Shown here: positions 8,132 to 14,908 of the stretch, one piece after another
Layout of the letters: each line of letters starts with the position of its first letter
Numbering within the stretch: position 1 is the stretch's first letter
NCBI GenBank assembly: GCA_011523515.1
Contig: WTGO01000136.1
Span: 1 to 37,544, forward strand
Direction of reading: 5' to 3'
DNA: 37,544 nucleotides
DNA from: Chloroflexota bacterium
Lineage (GTDB): Bacteria; Chloroflexota; Anaerolineae; Aggregatilineales; Phototrophicaceae
Notes under the pieces: model-generated
Seen by the model: the letters and a program-made list of their open reading frames with translations, nothing else
Told to the model about the DNA's origin: nothing
The model's database searches: none
Made by a program: the position numbers and the translations under genes

Positions 8132-8245
8132 TTTTGTGGCAGTGGGCGCGGGTTTTGTGGCAGATTGTCACAAGGGAATGGCAGCGATTCGAGCTTATGT
8201 GGCAGAGATCCAGCGCTTTATGGCAGAAAAGGCGCTTTGTGACAG
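8132..8245. repeat. Helically phased 21-bp repeats upstream of recO
   Basis: TGGCAG occurs at 8137, 8158, 8179, 8200 and 8221, exactly 21 bp apart (two helical turns). A sixth, imperfect TGACAG lies at 8240, 19 bp further on. The preceding bases are T-rich (TTTTG, TTTTG, GGAA, TTATG, TTTA, TTTG), giving the consensus TTTTGTGGCAG. The intervening 10-12 bases are not conserved, so this is an array of sites rather than a simple tandem duplication. Two inverted TGCCA boxes follow at 8249 and 8272. The array spans about -35 to -140 of the recO promoter. Translated, it gives Cys-His every seven residues on the minus strand, a by-product of the period. Confidence 0.75.
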
Positions 8246-8510
8246 TTTTGCCATAAACGGGAAACTTTTTTTGCCATATAGACAGACTCGTCAGCAATGG
8301 ACGGACGGGAGGCGTGAGCGCGGATCTTTGTTAGGTCAGGCGCAAACTGGACACAGTGTAGCACTGAGTCATGTTCCGTAGGCGACCATATAGTCGCGCA
8401 TTATGCGGGATTGCGGCAGATTTGTGTGAGAACCGCCGCAGTCGCGCAGTCTGCGGAAGATGGCTTGCGCGCCACGGGCATGGCGCTGCATTCATTGGCT
8501 GGCGCGATCA

Positions 8511-8519
8511 TGTTATACT
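8511..8519 (+). promoter_or_regulatory. Extended -10 promoter of the MNT-HEPN operon
   Basis: TGTTATACT (TG-N-TATACT) lies 36 bases before the ATG at 8556. No consensus -35 is seen. This is the only promoter-like element between the repeat array and the gene. The rest of 8246-8510 holds nothing else recognisable. Confidence 0.45.
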
Positions 8520-8555
8520 GTTTGACCCCGCGCAAGCATTAGAGTGGGAAATAAG

Positions 8556-9254
8556 ATGAACAAGACGGCTAAGTTGCAGTTGCCGCTCGAGGCAATCCGC
8601 GCCTATTGCCAGCAGCGTCCGATTAGGCGGCTCTCGCTTTTTGGCTCGGCGCTGCGCGATGACTTCTCGCCCGAAAGCGACATTGACTTGTTGGTGGAAT
8701 ACGCGCCAGGGGCGGACTTGGATGCTTTTGAAACGATCCGGCAGCAAAGGGAAATCAGCGAGTTGATTGGACGGCCCGTGGACCTGGGCACGCCACAGAC
8801 GCTCAGTCCTTACATTCGCCAGGAGGTCATCGACAGCGCCGAGCCGATATACGATGTCGACGGCATCACTCCCAACAGGAGCAAGCCTATGCCCAAAAAG
8901 CCCGACAAAGACCGCCTGCGTCTGCTGGATATGCGCGACGCGGCTGAGAAAGCCCGCCGCTTTGCTGCCGGACGAACGCGCGCCGACATAGATATTGACG
9001 AAATGTTGCAGTCGGCATTGGTGAGAGAAGTCATGGTTGTTGGCGAAGCCGCGAACCACGTCAGCGAAGAAACGAGGGCGGTAGCCCCGGAAATCGATTG
9101 GGGAGATATCGTCGGCATGCGCAACAAGCTTGTCCACGGCTATCGGATAATCAATTATGATGTGCTCTGGGAAGTGATCACGGATGAGCTGCCGCCGCTT
9201 GTCACCGCTTTGAATCGTCTGATTGAAGCAAAATACGGAGCGCAAGATGACTGA
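8556..9254 (+). CDS. Fused MntA-HepT (MNT nucleotidyltransferase + HEPN) toxin-antitoxin protein
   Basis: A single 232-residue open frame joins two modules normally encoded by separate genes. Residues 1-100 are a minimal nucleotidyltransferase: LFGSALRDDFSPESDIDLLVE holds the GS-x10-D-x-D signature (G30, S31, D42, D44), with a further acid in VDLGTP (D76) and the usual MNT ending EVIDSAEPIYD. Residues 112-232 are a HEPN/DUF86 domain with R189-NKLV-H194-G-Y196, the Rx4HxY motif of HepT RNases. In known type VII pairs, MntA AMPylates the tyrosine of Rx4HxY to silence HepT. An internal AGGAG plus ATG at 8889 would allow HEPN alone to be made. It overlaps the next gene by 8 bp. Confidence 0.88.
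   Translation: MNKTAKLQLPLEAIRAYCQQRPIRRLSLFGSALRDDFSPESDIDLLVEYAPGADLDAFETIRQQREISELIGRPVDLGTPQTLSPYIRQEVIDSAEPIYDVDGITPNRSKPMPKKPDKDRLRLLDMRDAAEKARRFAAGRTRADIDIDEMLQSALVREVMVVGEAANHVSEETRAVAPEIDWGDIVGMRNKLVHGYRIINYDVLWEVITDELPPLVTALNRLIEAKYGAQDD
8877..8891 (+). promoter_or_regulatory. Internal ribosome-binding site and in-frame ATG for the HEPN module
   Basis: AGGAG (8877-8881), seven bases and ATG (8889-8891) lie exactly at the linker between the MNT and HEPN modules, in frame with both. It looks like the start signal of a once separate HEPN gene that has been retained inside the fusion. Initiation here would yield a 121-residue HEPN protein. Confidence 0.6.
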
Positions 9255-10707
9255 GAAAGCCGATTCGACCGCGAACGACAAACCCGACATCACCGAAAAA
9301 GCGCCGATCCTCACGACGCATGAGCTTGAGCTTGCCGCCGACACACTTAGCTACACCGCTGCCGTCGGCAACATGCTGCTCAAGGACGAAAAAGACAAAA
9401 TCGTCGCCCAGATCTTCTACACCGCTTACACCCTCGATACAGACGCCGACCCCGCCGCTCGCCCGCTGATTTTCGTCTTCAACGGCGGGCCGGGCTCGGC
9501 CTCGATCTGGCTGCACATGGGCGCGCTGGGCCCGAAACGGGTCGACATGGGCGAAGAGGGCTTCATGCCGCCGCCACCGTATACGCTCATCGACAACGCC
9601 CAGACCTGGCTGGATCTGGGCGATCTGGTCTTCATCGACCCGGTCGGCACCGGCTACTCCCGCGCCGCCGAGCCGGCCGACAACGAGAAATACTGGGGTC
9701 TGGAAGCCGACCTCGAAGCCGTCGGCGAATTCATCCGCCTCTATCTCTCTCGCAACCAGCGCTGGACCTCGCCGCTGTATCTGGCCGGCGAGAGTTACGG
9801 CACGACGCGCGCCGCCGGTTTAGCCGGCCATCTGATCGACCGCGGCATCGCCTTCAACGGCGTGGTCTTGATCTCGACCGTGCTAAACTTCCAGACCCTG
9901 CGCTTCACCAAAGCAAATGACTTGCCCTACACGCTTTATCTGCCCAGCTTCTGCGCCACTGCGCACTACCACGGCCAGCTGGCGGAGGAGCTGCAAGCGC
10001 GCGAACTGCGTGAGCTGCTGCATGAAGTCGCCGACTGGGCGGAAGGGGAGTACACGGTGGCGCTGGCCCAGGGTGATCGGCTATCCGAGAGCGAAACGCT
10101 GGCCGTCGCTGAGCGCTTGTCGCGTTACACCGGCTTGTCGCAGCGCTTCATCCTGGGCGCCGACCTGCGCATCAATATCATGAGCTTCTGCAAGGAATTG
10201 CTGCGCGATGACAAACGCGCCGTCGGCCGCCTCGATTCCCGTTTCATCGGCATCATGGCCTCGGCCGAGGGCACAGCCTTCGATTTTGACCCGTCGATGA
10301 ACGCCATCGTCCCGCCCTATACCGCCGTCTACAATCAGTACGTCCGCGGGCAGCTGGGCTACGAGACCGACCTGAATTACGAAATCCTCAGCTTCAAAGT
10401 AAACGAAAACTGGAAATACCAGGGCGGGCAATTCCCGGATACGAGCGAGGGCTTGCGCGCCGCCTTTGCCAAGAATCCCTTCATGCGCGTGCTGGTGGCG
10501 CAAGGCTATTACGACTTGGCCACGCCATTCCAGGCCGCCTACTATTCGCTGGCGCACATGGGTTTGGACCCGGCGCTGCGCGATAATGTCACCATCGCCG
10601 AGTACGACGCCGGGCACATGATGTACCTGCACGAGCCGTCATTGGCGAAGCTCAAAGCCGATGCGGCCGCCTTTATCGCCGGCGGCTGGGAGAAGCAAAT
10701 CCAGTAG
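9247..10707 (+). CDS. Serine carboxypeptidase-like protein (peptidase S10 family)
   Basis: This is a 486-residue alpha/beta-hydrolase peptidase. The oxyanion-hole region FVFNGGPGSASIWLH lies near residue 80, the nucleophile motif LAGESYG puts Ser183 at the elbow, YYDLATP supplies Asp423, and DAGHMMY supplies His457: the complete S10 triad. No signal peptide is seen (start MTEKADSTANDKPD), so a cytoplasmic location is suggested, unlike secreted eukaryotic relatives. The start ATG lies inside the end of the MNT-HEPN gene (8-bp overlap), with GGAG six bases before it, indicating translational coupling. S10 enzymes remove C-terminal residues from peptides; the substrate here is unknown. Confidence 0.9.
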   Translation: MTEKADSTANDKPDITEKAPILTTHELELAADTLSYTAAVGNMLLKDEKDKIVAQIFYTAYTLDTDADPAARPLIFVFNGGPGSASIWLHMGALGPKRVDMGEEGFMPPPPYTLIDNAQTWLDLGDLVFIDPVGTGYSRAAEPADNEKYWGLEADLEAVGEFIRLYLSRNQRWTSPLYLAGESYGTTRAAGLAGHLIDRGIAFNGVVLISTVLNFQTLRFTKANDLPYTLYLPSFCATAHYHGQLAEELQARELRELLHEVADWAEGEYTVALAQGDRLSESETLAVAERLSRYTGLSQRFILGADLRINIMSFCKELLRDDKRAVGRLDSRFIGIMASAEGTAFDFDPSMNAIVPPYTAVYNQYVRGQLGYETDLNYEILSFKVNENWKYQGGQFPDTSEGLRAAFAKNPFMRVLVAQGYYDLATPFQAAYYSLAHMGLDPALRDNVTIAEYDAGHMMYLHEPSLAKLKADAAAFIAGGWEKQIQ

Positions 10708-10735
10708 AGCAAAGCGAAACCTGTAACCAGCGCAT

Positions 10736-10916
10736 TATTTTGCCACAGAGGACACAGAGTGAAGTCGAGGGCACAGAGGTTCATTTTAGGATTCGATAAT
10801 CGCGCTACTTGAATCGCTGTCCCAAACATGGAACAGTCGCTGCCCAATCTTAGATGAATAGCTTTAATCGGTGTCCCCTGTTTTCCTCTGTGTACTCGGT
10901 GGCAGATCTTTTTCAC
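10736..10916. repeat. Dispersed non-coding element, copy 1
   Basis: The ends are imperfect inverted repeats: TGCCACAGAGGACACAGAG at 10741 and, on the opposite strand, TGCCACCGAGTACACAGAGG from about 10905. Read on the minus strand, it opens TGAAAAAGATCTGCCACCGA and continues through a GGGGACACCGATTAAAGC segment to CTCTGTGTCCTCTGTGGCA. The same ends recur at 27807-27990 in the opposite orientation. The stray translation MKKICHRVHRG comes from this end. It carries no gene and accounts for most of the 10708-10943 gap. Confidence 0.7.
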
Positions 10917-10943
10917 TACTTGATCGGAATTGCTGAGGCAGTC

Positions 10944-11834
10944 TCAACTGGAATTATGGCGCATGATGTCCATCCACATCACCAGGCCCTGCCACTGGCC
11001 GAATTGCGCGTAATGTCCCTTGATATCGTCCGCGCTGCCTTTGACGCCCCTGTTGTGCCGCTCGGCGAACATGGCGTGGCAGGCCGTATCAATGGCGATC
11101 CGGTCGAAATGTCCGAGCATGCGCGCGACCGTGCCGGCGGCGTAATCACCGAAGCCCTTCAAAGATTTCACCGCCTTGTACAGAGCGTCGCTGTCCAGCG
11201 CCTGCCAGCTGTCCAGATTGACGTCGCCATCGGCAATCCGCCCTGCCAGTTCATGCAGCCAGGCTGTGCGGTAGCCGGCGCGGACGGCTTCGGACAGCTC
11301 GTCGATGGGCAGCGCGGCGATGGTCTGCGCAGTAGGAAAGGCGCGCCAGTCGGCATCGGCGGTGTGGGGCGCGCCCAGTTGACATAGCTGGCCCGTCATG
11401 TTGATCGTCTGCGACCAACTGCAATTGGTAGTCAGCAGCACTTTGACCAGGTCCTCCCACAGGCTCGGGCAGACCAGGATGCGGCCGCGCCGCTCCGTCT
11501 CCAGCCAAGCGTAGCCTTCATGCGCGCGCATGGCTTGGTAGAAGAGGCTCAGATCCCACTCGATGCTGAGCATTCGCGTTACTGCGGCCGCCAGCTCAGC
11601 TAGCAGCGCTGGGTTGAGGTTTGCACAATCGGGCAGGTCCACGCGAACGCCGCCGCAGGCTTCGCTCATTTGCAGGCGCTGAACCTCGCCGCCGGACGTT
11701 TGCAGCAAATAGCTGAGCGTGCCGCCCTCTTCATCCCATCGGTAGGGCGGCAGCATCAACCAGCCGTGGCTATGCACGGTGGCGCGAAAGTCAAATTGGG
11801 ATGAGGTCGGAACGCTGAAGCCGGCGTTGGTCAC
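10944..11834 (-). CDS. HhH-GPD superfamily DNA glycosylase
   Basis: This 296-residue protein starts at a GTG that overlaps the DinB gene's stop (GTGA). The C-terminal half has the helix-hairpin-helix/GPD core: SLWEDLVKVLLTTNCSW (residues 124-140), a hairpin S-LKGFGDYAAGTVARML around 224-240, and IAIDTACH with the candidate catalytic Asp249. No Cys4 iron-sulfur loop follows. The N-terminal 100 residues resemble the AlkA/OGG-type N-domain only loosely. Such enzymes excise damaged bases in base-excision repair. No lysine clearly marks a bifunctional lyase, so a monofunctional glycosylase is more likely. It is co-transcribed with the DinB gene. Confidence 0.82.
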   Translation of the reverse strand: MTNAGFSVPTSSQFDFRATVHSHGWLMLPPYRWDEEGGTLSYLLQTSGGEVQRLQMSEACGGVRVDLPDCANLNPALLAELAAAVTRMLSIEWDLSLFYQAMRAHEGYAWLETERRGRILVCPSLWEDLVKVLLTTNCSWSQTINMTGQLCQLGAPHTADADWRAFPTAQTIAALPIDELSEAVRAGYRTAWLHELAGRIADGDVNLDSWQALDSDALYKAVKSLKGFGDYAAGTVARMLGHFDRIAIDTACHAMFAERHNRGVKGSADDIKGHYAQFGQWQGLVMWMDIMRHNSS

Positions 11835-12307
11835 GCGGGCATCTTGTCCAGCACGTCTTGAATCTGCTGCAAATGGTTGATGCCGTGCTGGGCATAGACT
11901 CGCGCCAGTTCCTCAAGGCTGTAATCGGGGCGGTCCGGGCTTGCTGCTTTGCCAATCTTGCCCCATTCGACGTCGCTCATATTTTCCAGCAAAACCGCCC
12001 AACGCGCGTGCAAGCCCTCGAGGATTTTCAGCGAATGCTCAATATCAGCGTCTTTGGCATCGGGCATTTCGGCGATGGCGTTCACATCATAGGCGGTGAA
12101 CTGAAAGCTGGGGCTGGTCAGAATCAGCTTGAAGCGGCGGATGCAGACCATATGCGTATCGGCCAGATGATGGATGTTTTGCGCAATCGTCCATTCCGGC
12201 GCGTTGTAGGCGGTGGTCAGCTGCTCGACCGAAAGTCCCCCCACTTTTTCGCGCAGCTGGGCGGGCAGCTTGCGATAAGCCTCAATATAATCGGCGCGGC
12301 TTTCCAT
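11831..12307 (-). CDS. DinB-family protein
   Basis: The product has 158 residues from the ATG giving MESRADYIEAYRKLP, preceded by a strong GGAGG; the frame extends 50 codons upstream but the ribosome-binding site fixes this start. It is a four-helix bundle with the three metal-binding histidines expected in the DinB/YfiT superfamily: H46/H47 in NIHHLAD, then H141 and H145 in AQHGINH. Members include metal-dependent thiol transferases and damage-inducible proteins; the individual function is usually unknown. A TACAAT box at 12342-12347 (minus strand) is a plausible promoter. It overlaps the downstream glycosylase start by 4 bp. Confidence 0.88.
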   Translation of the reverse strand: MESRADYIEAYRKLPAQLREKVGGLSVEQLTTAYNAPEWTIAQNIHHLADTHMVCIRRFKLILTSPSFQFTAYDVNAIAEMPDAKDADIEHSLKILEGLHARWAVLLENMSDVEWGKIGKAASPDRPDYSLEELARVYAQHGINHLQQIQDVLDKMPA

Positions 12308-12315
12308 GCGGCGTT

Positions 12316-12347
12316 CCTCCTTTGTCGTCTGAATGCGCGCTATTGTA
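12316..12347 (-). promoter_or_regulatory. Promoter and Shine-Dalgarno of the dinB-like/glycosylase operon
   Basis: On the minus strand TACAAT (12342-12347) is followed by a short leader containing GGAGG (12316-12320), eight bases before the ATG at 12307. The -35 box is not evident. Confidence 0.45.
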
Positions 12348-12535
12348 GCGAAGCCGGGGCCGATCTTCCAACCAGAGAAAAGTGAAGTTTGGTGCCGACT
12401 CCTGATATTGTTTTGGGGTAACCGCGGGGGGAGTCCTGCAAGTGAATAAACTATCAATCGTGGTTAGGCGCAGCCGTTTAGACAACTGGCCGCGCCTGCC
12501 AAATTGTTAGTTCTGCGCTATATGACCGCGCCGTC

Positions 12536-12844
12536 TTAGGGAATGCCAATTTCCTCCCACCATTCCAATGGCGCATTTACCGTACAGAGCGATGGCACGA
12601 CTTTACTCCACCAGACGTCCTCCAGTTTTTCATCGTCAAATGTTCCCCTGGCTTCCATGGAAGCCAAGCTATCGCCTATCCATTCCAGGCGGTCGTTCTG
12701 CGCCGCCCAAGCTTGGACCAGCTCGGCGTAAAAGAATGTCCGGTTTGCTGTTTGAAGCAGCATGATGCCCGCATGGAGAATTAACACCACGAGAATCAAT
12801 ACAATCACCAACTTGCTCACGCCAGACCCAACTTTGAGTTTCAT
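12536..12844 (-). CDS. Small single-pass membrane protein
   Basis: This 102-residue protein has one strong transmembrane segment at residues 11-31 (KLVIVLILVVLILHAGIMLL). It is followed by a roughly 70-residue, tryptophan- and acid-rich soluble tail (LVQAWAAQNDRLEWIGDSL, DVWWSKVVPSL, LEWWEEIGIP). AAAGGAG lies nine bases before the ATG, a good ribosome-binding site. I recognise no family. The predicted topology is an anchored extracytoplasmic domain. It lies directly downstream of the broken secreted-protein gene on the same strand, so the two may once have formed a small operon. Confidence 0.7.
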   Translation of the reverse strand: MKLKVGSGVSKLVIVLILVVLILHAGIMLLQTANRTFFYAELVQAWAAQNDRLEWIGDSLASMEARGTFDDEKLEDVWWSKVVPSLCTVNAPLEWWEEIGIP

Positions 12845-12899
12845 GCGCGGATTCTCCTTTAAGAGGTGGCGACTTTATGGCCGCCACCCCGGTCTTGAG

Positions 12900-13255
12900 T
12901 TAAGCCCTGCAACTCCGCTTCTTGCCGATGCCGACCGCGCCGGTAATCTGAACGGTCGCTTTTCGGGGCGAGTGATGTGCCCGAGCCCTGCTTCCCCATG
13001 CGGCTCGTATTGGCTCAATATATGAACTATGCAGTCCGGATCTGATAACGGTCTTGTGTCTGCCGTCCGAGTGCGTGTAGACGTCATACCACGCCGTTGC
13101 CCAAGACCTTCCGATTCGTACAGTACAGTGCTTTCTTGAGGTGCGCGCCGAAGCAGGTAACGCGGAAAAGACACAACAGAAGAGCGCAAATCCAATCATT
13201 TACTGATTGTATTTGTACGCATCTAGCGGACAAATACAATCAGATAGCGTTTCAT
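12900..13255 (-). pseudogene. Small secreted protein gene interrupted in its signal peptide by a 44-bp palindromic insertion
   Basis: A strong GGAGG nine bases before an ATG (13253-13255) starts a frame MKRYLIVFVR that stops after ten codons. Forty-four bases further on, a near-copy of the same sequence (GATTGTATTTG versus GATTGGATTTG) resumes a hydrophobic stretch IGFALFCCVFSALPASA in another frame, followed by an 80-residue basic, cysteine-containing mature part that ends at 12900. Joining the two gives an ideal signal peptide beginning MKRYLIGFALFCCVF. The intervening 44 bp contain the hairpin listed separately. A shorter product from the ATG at 13197-13199 is possible but has no ribosome-binding site. 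No family is recognised. Confidence 0.5.
13203..13243. repeat. Perfect 14-bp inverted repeat (hairpin)
   Basis: CTGATTGTATTTGT (13203-13216) and ACAAATACAATCAG (13230-13243) are exact reverse complements. Inside them, after one mismatch, CGC/GCG pair around a five-base loop. No T-run follows on either side, so it is not a standard terminator. It lies within the signal-peptide coding region of the minus-strand gene and shifts that frame. Confidence 0.75.
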
Positions 13256-13456
13256 TTTCTTGTTCCTCCATATGTCGGTCACCGCCAAAATGATATCATA
13301 ATTCTGACACGGCTTAGCCACCGATTATTGGTTGCGTTGGCAAGGGCTGTAATATGTAGGCGTTGAATGAATTGGCCAAGGCATAACTCCAGATTGCGCG
13401 ATCACGGCGGTTGGGATACAACTGTGGCGACCGCTACAGCCTGACGGGAGCGAAAC

Positions 13457-14383
13457 ATGAGCGCTGCGCCCGACATCGTCGGCATCGGCGTCTGCACGGT
13501 TGATCACCTGGTCACCGTGCCGCGCATGCCGCATCGCAACGAGAATATGCGCGCGCTGAACTATAAGCGGCAGCCGGGCGGCCTGGCGTCTTGCAGCCTG
13601 GTGGCCGCCGCCCGCCTCGGCGCCAAGACCAGGATCATTTCGCGTATAGGCGATGATGCTCTCGGCGAGTACATCCGACAGGACTTGCAGCGTGAAGGCG
13701 TCGATGTTTCGCTGCTGCTTGAGGAAGCGGGCAGCGAGTCTCACGTTTCGTTGATTCTGGTGGATGAGAAGTCGGGCGATCGCAGCATCATCACACGTCC
13801 ACCGACAGGCGCCTCCATTAGCCCGACGGAGATCAAGCGCGAACATCTGACTGGCGCAAGAGTTCTGTTCGTCGATAATATTACAGCGACGAGCATGCTG
13901 TTGGCGACCTGGGCGCGTGAGTCCGATATCAAGGTGGTTCTGGATCCGGCGCTACCTTATGCTGATATCAAACCCTTGCTGGCGCTGGTTAATGTGCCGA
14001 TTGTGCCGGAACCGTGGGCCAGAGCCTGGCTCCCCGACGCAGCGCCAGAAGAAGTCGCGCGCAGGCTGTTTGACGCAGGCGCCGAGATCGCCGTGGTGAC
14101 CCTGGGCGAACGCGGCGCGGCCGTCTGCTGGGGTCAAGGCTTGCGGCGCTTCCCGGCCTGGCCGGTGGATGTGGTCGATACCACAGGCGCTGGCGATGCC
14201 TACCACGGGGCCTTTATGTACGCATTGCTGCAAGGTTGGGAGGTTCCGCGTATGGCGCAATTTGCGTCCGCTGTCGGCTCGCTGAACTGCCGCGCCATGG
14301 GCGGGCGCAGCGCCTTGCCCTCGCGCGCCGAGGTCGATCAGTTCATGCGCCAAACCAGAATTGGGCACGACGGCGTCTCGTAG
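13457..14383 (+). CDS. PfkB/ribokinase-family carbohydrate kinase
   Basis: This 308-residue cytoplasmic kinase opens with DIVGIGVCTVDHLVTVPRMP. The first PfkB-type glycine-rich region is QPGGLASCSLVAAARLGAKT near residue 42. The C-terminal signature DVVDTTGAGDAYHGAFMYAL carries the anion-hole and catalytic aspartate (second D of GAGD). Family members phosphorylate sugars such as ribose, fructose or deoxygluconate, or nucleosides, with ATP; the substrate is not readable here. The length is normal for the family. GGGAG lies seven to eight bases before the ATG. The gene stands alone between the broken secreted protein and HU. Confidence 0.9.
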   Translation: MSAAPDIVGIGVCTVDHLVTVPRMPHRNENMRALNYKRQPGGLASCSLVAAARLGAKTRIISRIGDDALGEYIRQDLQREGVDVSLLLEEAGSESHVSLILVDEKSGDRSIITRPPTGASISPTEIKREHLTGARVLFVDNITATSMLLATWARESDIKVVLDPALPYADIKPLLALVNVPIVPEPWARAWLPDAAPEEVARRLFDAGAEIAVVTLGERGAAVCWGQGLRRFPAWPVDVVDTTGAGDAYHGAFMYALLQGWEVPRMAQFASAVGSLNCRAMGGRSALPSRAEVDQFMRQTRIGHDGVS

Positions 14384-14476
14384 CTTTTCATCACAAACGC
14401 CTACCATGAGAGAAGTGTTATATTGTGGTATAGACGGCTAGATTATTGTAATTCAACCTTTGCAAGGACGAAAAAA

Positions 14477-14485
14477 TGCTATATT
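14477..14485 (+). promoter_or_regulatory. Extended -10 promoter of the HU gene
   Basis: TGCTATATT (TG-N-TATATT) lies 35 bases before the HU ATG. TTGCAA at 14460 gives only 14-bp spacing, so the extended -10 probably dominates. AAAGGAG just before the ATG supplies the ribosome-binding site. Confidence 0.5.
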
Positions 14486-14520
14486 ACTAGCCGAGCATTG
14501 ACATTAAAGGAGCAGTAGTC

Positions 14521-14793
14521 ATGAACAAAGCAGAATTGATTAGCGCAATCGCAGACGGGTCCGGGCTAAGCAAGGCCGACGCCGGCAAAGCGTTGGAAGG
14601 CTTCACCGACGCCGTAGAGGCTGCGCTGCAGAGCGGCGACCGCGTTTCACTGGTTGGCTTCGGCTCATGGTCGGTCGACAAACGCAATGCGCGCACCGGG
14701 CGCAATCCGCGCACCGGCGAAGAGATTCAAATCGCGGCGAAGAATGTCGTCAAGTTCAAGCCCGGCGCCGGTCTGTCCGACGCGGTCAACTAA
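14521..14793 (+). CDS. hup: HU-family nucleoid DNA-binding protein
   Basis: This 90-residue protein has the full HU fold. It starts MNKAELISAIADGSGLSKADA with the dimerisation helices, then GDRVSLVGFGSWSVDKRNARTGRNP, where GFGSF-like and R-x-ARTGRNP are the hallmark arm sequences. It ends with the EIQIAAKNVVKFKPG strand. HU dimers bend and compact DNA without strict sequence specificity. The gene has a good Shine-Dalgarno, an upstream extended -10 promoter and its own terminator, so it is monocistronic and probably well expressed. Confidence 0.97.
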   Translation: MNKAELISAIADGSGLSKADAGKALEGFTDAVEAALQSGDRVSLVGFGSWSVDKRNARTGRNPRTGEEIQIAAKNVVKFKPGAGLSDAVN

Positions 14794-14857
14794 ACAACTA
14801 TTTCATGTGACGGGGATTGCAACAGTGTAGTCTCATTCACAGATTCTCAGTTTTCTG

Positions 14858-14890
14858 CAGCCTGCCACAATTCAAACGGCAGGCTGTTTC
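14858..14890 (+). terminator. Rho-independent terminator after HU
   Basis: CAGCCTGCC (14858-14866) and GGCAGGCTG (14878-14886) form a perfect nine-bp stem with an 11-base loop, followed by TTTC. It lies 65 bp after the HU stop and just before the end of the convergent isomerase-like gene. Confidence 0.8.
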
Positions 14891-14908
14891 TGTAATAGCT
14901 CTCACTAG

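Noticed and set aside
8132..8245. The TGGCAG array as DnaA boxes, sigma-54 promoters or a CRISPR array
   Set aside because: TTTTGTGGCAG does not match the DnaA box TTATCCACA. The sigma-54 TGGCAC-N5-TTGCA downstream half is missing. The repeat unit is far too short for CRISPR.
7888..8256. Open frames across the recO upstream region with W-Q (plus) or C-H (minus) every seven residues, suggesting a repeat protein
   Set aside because: The heptad pattern follows automatically from the 21-bp DNA period. RecO homology begins at 8081 and intervening residues show no conservation, so a DNA-level array is the better explanation.
10542..10916. Minus-strand frame beginning MKKICHRVHRG
   Set aside because: It lies in the dispersed non-coding element; the same peptide start arises from the other copy at 27807, and the rest is antisense to the S10 gene.
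13203..13243. The 14-bp inverted repeat as a Rho-independent terminator
   Set aside because: There is no T-run on either side, and it lies just inside a gene start behind a strong ribosome-binding site.
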